Part shown: positions 57,122-64,000 of the stretch, piece after piece
How positions within the stretch are numbered: the first letter of the stretch is position 1
Layout: the number at the start of each line of letters is the position of its first letter
Assembly (NCBI GenBank): GCA_029263315.1
Contig: JAJCXR010000053.1
Span: forward strand, 62,001-126,000
Reading direction: 5' to 3'
DNA length: 64,000 bases
DNA from: Acidobacteriota bacterium
GTDB lineage: Bacteria; Acidobacteriota; Thermoanaerobaculia; Multivoradales; J023
Notes under the pieces: generated by a model
Told to the model about the DNA's origin: nothing
Seen by the model: only the letters and a program-made list of their open reading frames with translations
Databases searched by the model: none
Program-made: the position numbers and the translations under genes

Positions 57122-59275
57122 TCAGAGCTCGCCCGGAAACTCCACCTGAGCACCCACCGCCGCCGCCGAGAGGGGTGGGCTGAAAAAGTTGCCCTGGGCC
57201 AGGCGACAGCCGAGCTGCTTCAGGTGCTTCGCCTGCAGCCCGTTCTCGACCCCCTCGGCCACCGTGGTCATGTCGCGCCAGCGGCACAGGGCCAGAAGCC
57301 CGGCGACCAGCTCCTCGGCACCTTTCTCGCGCCCCAAGCCGTGAACGAACCAGCGATCCAGCTTGACTTGCTCGAAGGGGAAGCTCTGCAATAATCCGAG
57401 GGAGGAATGGCCGCTGCCGAAATCGTCGAGGGCCAGACGAACCCCGGCTTGCAACAGTAGATCGAGGGCTGTTGAGGTGGGCTCGGATTCTGCCATCAAC
57501 CCCTTCTCCGTCACCTCGACCATCAAGTGTCGACCTTCCAAACCATGCTCGTGTAAACAGTGGGTGATGCTGGCGACGACGTTTCCCTGAAGCAGCTGTC
57601 TCCCCGAGAGATTCACACTGACAAACAACGGTTCGGGCAGAGCTCGGTGGCGCTGCCACTTGGCCAGCTGGACACAGGCCAACTGCAAGACCCGCTCGCC
57701 CAGGGGGAAGATCAAGCCCGACTCCTCCGCCGTTTGGATGAACTCCCCCGGCAGCAGGGTGCCGCGCTCCGGGTGCAACCAGCGGACCAACGCTTCGTAA
57801 CCCACGATCCCCCCGCTGGCCAGCTCCACCACCGGCTGATAGACGACCTCCAACTGATCTTCTTCGATGGCTCGCCGCAGCTCCGTTTCCAAACGCAACT
57901 GGGCCACCACTTGGGCATGCATTCGGGCGTCGAAAATGGCATAGGATGCCCGGCCCTGGGCTTTGGCCCGATACATGGCGGTGTCGGCATCGCGCAACAG
58001 GTCTTGCGGCTGCTCGGTATCCCGATGGCTCAACGCGATGCCAATGCTGGCGGAGCTGTAGACCTCCCTACCCTGCAGCAGAAACGGAGCCGCGAGGGCC
58101 CGCTGAACGCGTTCCGCCACCCGAACCGCCGGGCCGGGCTCGACGATGTCCTCGAGCAAGACGGCAAACTCATCGCCACCAAGACGGGCGAGGGTGTCGC
58201 CGGGACGCACCGATGCCCGCAGGCGATGGCCGGCTTCTATCAGCAGCTCGTCGCCCACCAGGTGGCCCAAGCTATCGTTGATCACCTTGAAGCGGTCGAG
58301 GTCGATGAACAGCACCGCCGGCCGTTGACCGTCGACATGCCGGGTCTGCCGATTCAAACTGTGGCGCAGGCGGTCCATGAACAGGGTTCGGTTGGGCAGC
58401 CCGGTCAGCGCGTCATGTAAGGCCTCGTGTTGCAAGCGTTCCTCCGCCCGGCGGCGGGCGGTGCTGTCTTCGATCAAACCGATGCCGTAGATCGGTCGAC
58501 CGGCCCGATCCTTCAAGGCGGTGGCGGTGAGGCGCCCCCACAGGATACTGCCATCCTTGCGCTGAAACCGCTTCTCCACTTGATAATAGGGAATCTCACC
58601 GCGGAAAATCTGTTGCGCCAGCTCTTCGTCGATGTGCCGATCCTCGGGCAGGGTGAATTCCCAAGGCCGTTGGCCCACAAGCTCGTCGCGACGGTAGCCC
58701 AGCATGCGGCAGACCTCAGGATTGACCTGGCAATAACGCCGATCGAGGTCGACGACGGTGATGCCGATGGGCCCCTGCTCGAAAATGAGTCGAAAACGCT
58801 CTTCGCTACGCCGCAGCTCTTCCTCCGCCTGCCGACGACGAGTGATGTCGGTGATGACGGCGAAGGAGCCGAGGAACTGCCCATCCTTTTCGTCGTGCAG
58901 GGCCATGGCCGAGATGATGGTGGACATCAGCTGGCCGTCCTTGCGGCGCAGCTCGAGCTCGTAGGTGCTGCTCAAGACCTGACGACGGCTCTCGAACTCT
59001 TCCTGCAGCAGGTCCCGGGACTCCCCTTGAGTGAAGTCCTCCACCTGCCGTCCCAGGATCTCCTCCCGTCGGTGCCCCAGCAGGCGGCAGAAGGGTTCGT
59101 TGACATAAATGATCTCGCCCTCGGCATTGCGCACGCCGAGCCCTTCGTTCATGGTTTCGACCAGGAGACGGAAGAGCTCTGGACGACGGAGCAAATGGGA
59201 GGCATCCATCGGGTGGGACGCCGACTCCGGATCTGGAGACGACGGCGGGTTGCCAGGGGTGGAAGTTCCGCTCAC
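57122..59275 (-). CDS. PAS-PAS-GGDEF-EAL cyclic-di-GMP protein
   Basis: 'LARLGGDEFAVLLED' and 'GYEALVRWLHPERGTLLPGEFI' plus 'LALDDFGSGHSSLGLLQSFPFEQVKLD'; two PAS segments. Confidence 0.93.
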   Translation of the reverse strand: MSGTSTPGNPPSSPDPESASHPMDASHLLRRPELFRLLVETMNEGLGVRNAEGEIIYVNEPFCRLLGHRREEILGRQVEDFTQGESRDLLQEEFESRRQVLSSTYELELRRKDGQLMSTIISAMALHDEKDGQFLGSFAVITDITRRRQAEEELRRSEERFRLIFEQGPIGITVVDLDRRYCQVNPEVCRMLGYRRDELVGQRPWEFTLPEDRHIDEELAQQIFRGEIPYYQVEKRFQRKDGSILWGRLTATALKDRAGRPIYGIGLIEDSTARRRAEERLQHEALHDALTGLPNRTLFMDRLRHSLNRQTRHVDGQRPAVLFIDLDRFKVINDSLGHLVGDELLIEAGHRLRASVRPGDTLARLGGDEFAVLLEDIVEPGPAVRVAERVQRALAAPFLLQGREVYSSASIGIALSHRDTEQPQDLLRDADTAMYRAKAQGRASYAIFDARMHAQVVAQLRLETELRRAIEEDQLEVVYQPVVELASGGIVGYEALVRWLHPERGTLLPGEFIQTAEESGLIFPLGERVLQLACVQLAKWQRHRALPEPLFVSVNLSGRQLLQGNVVASITHCLHEHGLEGRHLMVEVTEKGLMAESEPTSTALDLLLQAGVRLALDDFGSGHSSLGLLQSFPFEQVKLDRWFVHGLGREKGAEELVAGLLALCRWRDMTTVAEGVENGLQAKHLKQLGCRLAQGNFFSPPLSAAAVGAQVEFPGEL

Positions 59276-59479
59276 TGCAATATTACGCGGACAGCAAACC
59301 GCTCTTCGTTCCTGGCCGCTGCCCTCTTTCCTAAGTAATTCCTCTGTAATCTAGCACGAATTCAGCGTCCATTTGATATGTCTATATTTCTGCGCCATGA
59401 GCCTGGCCTCGATTTCGTCGTTCTCGCACCACCCCACAAGGGGGCCCAGCATCGTACTCTGCGGAATATTGCAGCGGCT

Positions 59480-60394
59480 TCAGTCCGGCGATGCGGTCGC
59501 CCCGTCGCCATCTGCGTCCCCATCCTCTTCGTCATCCCAAAGACCCGTCAGCTCCGACGGATCGTCCACCTCTGCCAACTCCAGGCTCAGCAAATCTTGC
59601 ATCGCCAGGTCGGCCATCTCGGCCAGCTCGCCCTCGCCTTGCGACATCTTCTCCAGGAAGGGAATGGTGCCGTCCGGCCGCAGCGAGACCAAGGCGTCCA
59701 TGGCCGCTAGGCGCAGCGGCACCAGGGCATCCTCGTCCTTGGCCAGGTCGAGAATCTCCGGCCCCAAGGCTTCGATCTCCATCTCTCCGGCGGCCCGGAT
59801 CGCTTCCATCTGAACTTCGGCGTCTTCATGCTCCATGGCTTCGGCGATTTCTCCGCGGAAGCCCTCGAGGTAGCCGGCGCAGAAGACGGCGGTCATGCGC
59901 CATGCGGTCTCCGCCTTGGTGAAGGCTTGGCGCACGGAGTCTTTCTGCCAAGGGCGCGGCGAGCGCACCGCCGCTTCGAGGCTTCGACGCCGCACTTCCT
60001 CGGGCTGCGCCTCATCGAGGACGATACTCCGTAGCTGCTCTTCGAGGGCCCGGTAGTCGGCCAAGGACAGGGGAAGATCCTCCACCAGGTCTGCATCCAA
60101 ATCCGCTTCACTCTGCACGTCGTCATCGACCTCGGTGAACATCATCTCCAGGCTCGGGCCGAGGGAGATGGCGGCGGCGGCCCGGACGGCAGCCTCCGGA
60201 TCGTTGCGCAAGAGCTCCATGGTGACCGTCAGCAAGTCCCTGTCGAAACTCTCACCGGCATTTTCCAAGGCGGCGAGGCGAGCCTCCGGAGTCTCCGCCT
60301 GCAGACCGTGGAGCACCAGCTCCTTGCCGCCTTCGGGCCATTCCCAGGGTCCTAAAACACTGAGGGCATTTAGTTTTTGAGTGAGATCGTCCAT
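59480..60394 (-). CDS. HEAT-like repeat protein with acidic C-terminal tail
   Basis: ATG at 60394 (MDDLTQKLNAL); alpha-helical 'ARLAALENAGESFDRDLLTVTMELLRNDPEAAVRAAAAISLG'; tail 'DDEEDGDADGDGATASPD'. Confidence 0.7.
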   Translation of the reverse strand: MDDLTQKLNALSVLGPWEWPEGGKELVLHGLQAETPEARLAALENAGESFDRDLLTVTMELLRNDPEAAVRAAAAISLGPSLEMMFTEVDDDVQSEADLDADLVEDLPLSLADYRALEEQLRSIVLDEAQPEEVRRRSLEAAVRSPRPWQKDSVRQAFTKAETAWRMTAVFCAGYLEGFRGEIAEAMEHEDAEVQMEAIRAAGEMEIEALGPEILDLAKDEDALVPLRLAAMDALVSLRPDGTIPFLEKMSQGEGELAEMADLAMQDLLSLELAEVDDPSELTGLWDDEEDGDADGDGATASPD

Positions 60395-60608
60395 TCTATA
60401 GCTCCTGAAAAACTGGCAAACGCGCAAGCACGTTCCTATATCGGTGTCGGTTGGGGTTCGATTGTCGGGGACAATCTTACCTGGCCCCCGGACTTCCTGC
60501 CCGGAAATCTCGTCGACAACAACTTGTCGAAGCTCCAGCGATGCGATAGAACGAGCACCGTCTCGAATTCGACTCTGCTCCTCCACCAGACCACCGAGGA
60601 AAGCGATT

Positions 60609-62963
60609 ATGGAGCAACCGGCTGACCACATTTTGCTGCCGGAAGTCACCGCCGCCGCGCTCTGTGAGCGGTGGTTCGGCCGCACGGGAACGGCGACGCG
60701 ACTCCCTGGCTACAACGACGAGAATTTCCTGGTCACCGAGCAGGGAGGCCAACGCTGGGTGCTGAAGATCTCCCCGCCGGACACCCCAAAGGGCCTGTTG
60801 CAGCTCCAGAACGGAGCCATGCTGCATCTCGAGGCGACGTTGCAGGACTACACCTTCAGCCTTCCCCAGCCCTCCCTCGAAGGCGATACCTTGGTCTCGG
60901 CCCAGATGCCCGCGGGACCGCCGCGATGGCTGCGGCTCCTGTCGTGGGTAGCGGGGTCGCCATGGACGGATCGACATCCCATCGAGGATGCGCTGGTGCG
61001 CCAGCTCGGTCAGTGTCTGGGCAGGCTCGATGAAGCCTTGGCCGACTTCGATCATCCGGCGGCCCGTCACGAGACCGTCTGGGATCTGCGCCGGGCGATG
61101 GACCTGTGGCCATTGACTCCGCTGGTGGGCGATTCGAGGCGCCGGGCGATCGTCGAGCATGTGCTGCTGGACATGGAAATGGAAGTCCTACCCCGCTTGG
61201 CGACGACCCGGCGCAGCATCATCCACAACGACGCCAACGAGCACAATATCCTGCTACACAAGAAACCCGGCGCCGCCTCCAGGGCTCAGGAAAACAGCGT
61301 CTTGGGACTCATCGACTTCGGCGACCTGGTGCTCACCCATACCGTTTGTGAGGTGGCCATCGCAGCGGCCTATGTGCTCATCCGCAGCCAAGACTTGACC
61401 AGGCTCGGCCCCCTGATCGCTGGCTACCATCAGGTCATGGCCTTGAGGGACGAAGAGCTCGCTTTGCTGCCCGGACTCATCGCCGGCCGCCTGGTGACCA
61501 GCGTCCTCAAATCGACGGAGGGCATTCTGGCGCGGCCGGACAATGCCTACCTGACCACCTCACAGGATGGTGCTTGGCGGGCCCTCGATCTCCTCATGGC
61601 GCGGCAGCCTGAAAACCTGGCGGAGCAATTCCGGCTGAGCTGCGGTTTGGCTGCCGGCCACGACCTACCGGCCATCCGGCCGCGGGCGATCCTGAAAGCA
61701 CGGCGGAGGCATTTGGGGCGCAATCTCAGCCTCGCCTATCAGCAACCCCTGACCATCGTTCGGGGCAGCCGACAGTACCTCTTCGATCAGCGAGGCCGCG
61801 CCTACCTGGACTTGGTCAACAATGTTTGCCACGTCGGCCACGCACACCCCCGGGTGGTGCGAGCCTTGCGCAGTCAGGCGGCACGCTTGAATACCAATAC
61901 GCGCTATCTCCATCCCCTGTTGGTGGACTATGCCGAGCGCTTGGTGAGCCTGCTGCCCGATCCGCTGCAGGTGGTTTTCCTCTGTTGCACCGGTAGCGAA
62001 GCCAACGATCTGGCCCTGCGCCTGGCCCGGCAGGCCACCGGCAGGCAGGATCTGGTGGTGGTGGACGCCGCCTACCACGGCCATACCGCCGCCCTGATCG
62101 ACGCCAGCCCCTACAAATTCGACAGCGCCGGGGGTAACGGCCGTGCCCCCCACATCCATGTGGTGCCCTGTCCGGATGTCTACCGGGGGAAGCACCGTGG
62201 AGCCGACGCCGGGACCAAGTATGCCCAAGACGTCCGTGCGACTCTGCAGCAGGCCGCGCAGGGGGGTGGCGCGGCGGCCTTCATCGTCGAGTCCCTGCTC
62301 GGTTGCGGCGGCCAGATCGAGCCGCCGGCGGGCTATTTGTCGCGGGCCTTCGAGCACGCCAGACAGGCAGGCGCTCTGTGCATCGCCGACGAGGTGCAGG
62401 TCGGTTTCGGCCGCGTCGGCAGTCACCTATGGGGCTTCGAGGCTCAAGGGGCGGTCCCCGACATCGTCACCCTGGGCAAACCCATCGGTAACGGGCATCC
62501 GCTGGCGGCCGTGGTGACGACGGCGGCCGTCGCCGACGCTTTCGACAATGGCATGGAGTACTTCAATACTTTCGGCGGCAACCCGGTATCGTGTGCCGTC
62601 GGCATGGCGGTGCTCGACGTGGTCCGTGACGAGGCCCTGCAGGACAACGCCCGGCAGGTGGGTGAGCACTTCCTCACCACCCTCCGGCAGGTGGCGGACC
62701 GGCACCCGATGATCGGCGATGTCCGGGGGCGCGGTCTCTTTCTCGGCGTCGAGTTGGTGCGGGATGCAACGACCTTGGAGCCGGCGGCGCAGGAGGCCGG
62801 ACAGGTGATCGAGGCCATGAAACGGCAGGGGATCCTGCTCAGCACCGACGGCCCTCTGCACAACGTGCTGAAGATCAAACCGCCGCTGGTGGTCGACCGC
62901 CGGGACGCGGAGCGCTTCGCCGAAACCTTGGATCGCAGCTTGACGGCTCTACCGAGTCCTTGA
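60609..62963 (+). CDS. APH-type kinase fused to PLP-dependent class III aminotransferase-fold enzyme (candidate hydroxylysine/phospholyase-type enzyme)
   Basis: N-terminal 'SIIHNDANEHNILLHKK...LGLIDFGDLVLTHTVCEVAIA' (APH); C-terminal 'CTGSEANDLALRLARQATGRQDLVVVDAAYHGHT...ADEVQVGFGRVGSHLWGFEAQGAVPDIVTLGKPIGNGHPLAAV'. Confidence 0.92.
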   Translation: MEQPADHILLPEVTAAALCERWFGRTGTATRLPGYNDENFLVTEQGGQRWVLKISPPDTPKGLLQLQNGAMLHLEATLQDYTFSLPQPSLEGDTLVSAQMPAGPPRWLRLLSWVAGSPWTDRHPIEDALVRQLGQCLGRLDEALADFDHPAARHETVWDLRRAMDLWPLTPLVGDSRRRAIVEHVLLDMEMEVLPRLATTRRSIIHNDANEHNILLHKKPGAASRAQENSVLGLIDFGDLVLTHTVCEVAIAAAYVLIRSQDLTRLGPLIAGYHQVMALRDEELALLPGLIAGRLVTSVLKSTEGILARPDNAYLTTSQDGAWRALDLLMARQPENLAEQFRLSCGLAAGHDLPAIRPRAILKARRRHLGRNLSLAYQQPLTIVRGSRQYLFDQRGRAYLDLVNNVCHVGHAHPRVVRALRSQAARLNTNTRYLHPLLVDYAERLVSLLPDPLQVVFLCCTGSEANDLALRLARQATGRQDLVVVDAAYHGHTAALIDASPYKFDSAGGNGRAPHIHVVPCPDVYRGKHRGADAGTKYAQDVRATLQQAAQGGGAAAFIVESLLGCGGQIEPPAGYLSRAFEHARQAGALCIADEVQVGFGRVGSHLWGFEAQGAVPDIVTLGKPIGNGHPLAAVVTTAAVADAFDNGMEYFNTFGGNPVSCAVGMAVLDVVRDEALQDNARQVGEHFLTTLRQVADRHPMIGDVRGRGLFLGVELVRDATTLEPAAQEAGQVIEAMKRQGILLSTDGPLHNVLKIKPPLVVDRRDAERFAETLDRSLTALPSP

Positions 62964-62979
62964 GCTCCGGGGCTCAGGA

Positions 62980-63567
62980 TCAAATACCGAAGCGATCGGG
63001 ATACCGTTCCAGATACTCAGAATAGAAGCTGCGGGCCTCGTCCATGAAGGCGTCGAGCCCGATATCTGGTTCCACCGCCGGTCCGAGGCGGATTTCTTTG
63101 CTCTGATGGCAGAGTCCCGCCATCAGGATCGGTACCTTGGAACCTTCGGCGATACGGAAAAATCCCGTTTTCCATGGCACGCTCTTCTTGCGGGTTCCTT
63201 CGGGGGACAGGGCGATGACCAAACGCTGGTGATTTTCGAATTGCTCGATGGTTTGGGCCACCACGCCGGTCGATTTGCTGCGCTCGATACGAATGCCGCC
63301 CATCCACCGGATGAAGGGATAGCGAAAAATCCACTCGGCTCCCATCCATGAAACCCGCAACCCGAGACCGGCGATGGCGAACATGGCGACGACAAAATCC
63401 ATCGCCGAGGTATGGGGCGCGATGATGACGACAAATTTCTCACGGTCGGGAATGGTGCCCGTGAAGTGGTAGCCCAGCAGACGCAGCATCAGGCGACCCA
63501 TGGCGCGGGAGAAACGATTGCCCCGTTTCGGAGGTCGTTCGCCCAAGGACGGAATATTGGTCTTCAC
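62980..63567 (-). CDS. 1-acylglycerol-3-phosphate O-acyltransferase-like (PlsC family) protein
   Basis: 'VVIIAPHTSAMDFVVAMFAI' (HxxxxD) and 'LVIALSPEGTRKK'; GTG at 63567 with GGAGAG RBS. Confidence 0.88.
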   Translation of the reverse strand: MKTNIPSLGERPPKRGNRFSRAMGRLMLRLLGYHFTGTIPDREKFVVIIAPHTSAMDFVVAMFAIAGLGLRVSWMGAEWIFRYPFIRWMGGIRIERSKSTGVVAQTIEQFENHQRLVIALSPEGTRKKSVPWKTGFFRIAEGSKVPILMAGLCHQSKEIRLGPAVEPDIGLDAFMDEARSFYSEYLERYPDRFGI

Positions 63568-63785
63568 ACTCTCTCCTCTATCCGACTCCTCCACGACCCC
63601 GCCATAGGACACGCTCCCGGGGGCACTCAGCCTGGCCCTGCGAGGGTAGTTTCTCGGGCAAGAATGTGCAAGCTCTGGAAATAGCCAAAGAAAGTTGAAG
63701 GCATCCGCCGCCGGATCTCGCCTAAACGAATGACGGGCCAACAACGGACCGTCACACGAAGCGATTCTGCCTGTACGGCGTCAGT

Positions 63786-63811
63786 AGCCCTCCAACGAGG
63801 GCTCTTTTTTT
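63786..63811 (+). terminator. Intrinsic terminator: AGCCCTC-CAAC-GAGGGCT followed by CTTTTTTT
   Basis: Perfect 7-bp stem, 4-nt loop and T7 tract on + strand; no convincing + strand CDS directly upstream. Confidence 0.8.
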
Positions 63812-64000
63812 GCCCTCTGCCCCGGGTCCACCGAAGATCCCTAGGAAGCTCCCATCCCGTTTTGCCCAAGTCGGTGCCAGCGGGAGGCACTTCGAGCGAG
63901 CACGGACGGAGTGCTGTCTGAGCCGCAGGACCATGGGAACGGGATCAAGCCTTGATCTCAATAGGTTTAGATCGACACGTCAGCCTTGGGGCGAGTTTGC

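Overview
High-GC bacterial chromosomal window with dense coding. The architecture suggests an Acidobacteriota-like genome, but that is inference and I did no taxonomic test. No rRNA, tRNA or CRISPR array was recognised. Main blocks, left to right: (1) an Nramp transporter and hydantoinase-B gene, then two very large Ser/Thr kinases on + (3120-7139, kinase-FlgO/CsgG-like-TPR; 9888-14843, Zn-ribbon, kinase, class III cyclase-like, second kinase, TM and about fifteen 42-aa TPR units), with a CocE-type hydrolase between them and a recombinase-like HTH remnant. (2) A long minus-strand directon from 29217 to 15533: asparaginase, DUF255/YyaL, MurJ, secreted TPR-CHAT protease, ECF sigma factor, zinc-finger anti-sigma factor, a hypothetical protein, transglutaminase-TPR and hydantoinase-A. 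(3) A GAF/PAS hybrid histidine kinase. (4) A minus-strand block with a DUF11/CHRD giant surface protein, an IPTL-CTERM-like protein, a beta-helix giant protein, three tandem tail-collar proteins, a spermidine-synthase-like methyltransferase and a GNAT. (5) A histidine kinase/response regulator pair next to an unusual sulfite-oxidase-type molybdopterin domain fused to pentapeptide repeats. (6) NHL/TPR, PEGA-PDZ and MA-type peptidase envelope proteins, a GGDEF-EAL protein, a HEAT-like protein, an APH-kinase/class III aminotransferase fusion and a PlsC-like acyltransferase. The strongest candidates for something under-described are the TPR-CHAT/sigma/anti-sigma cassette, the double-kinase/cyclase/TPR protein with homogenised 126-bp repeats, the molybdoenzyme-pentapeptide fusion, and the surface-protein/tail-collar-triplet block.
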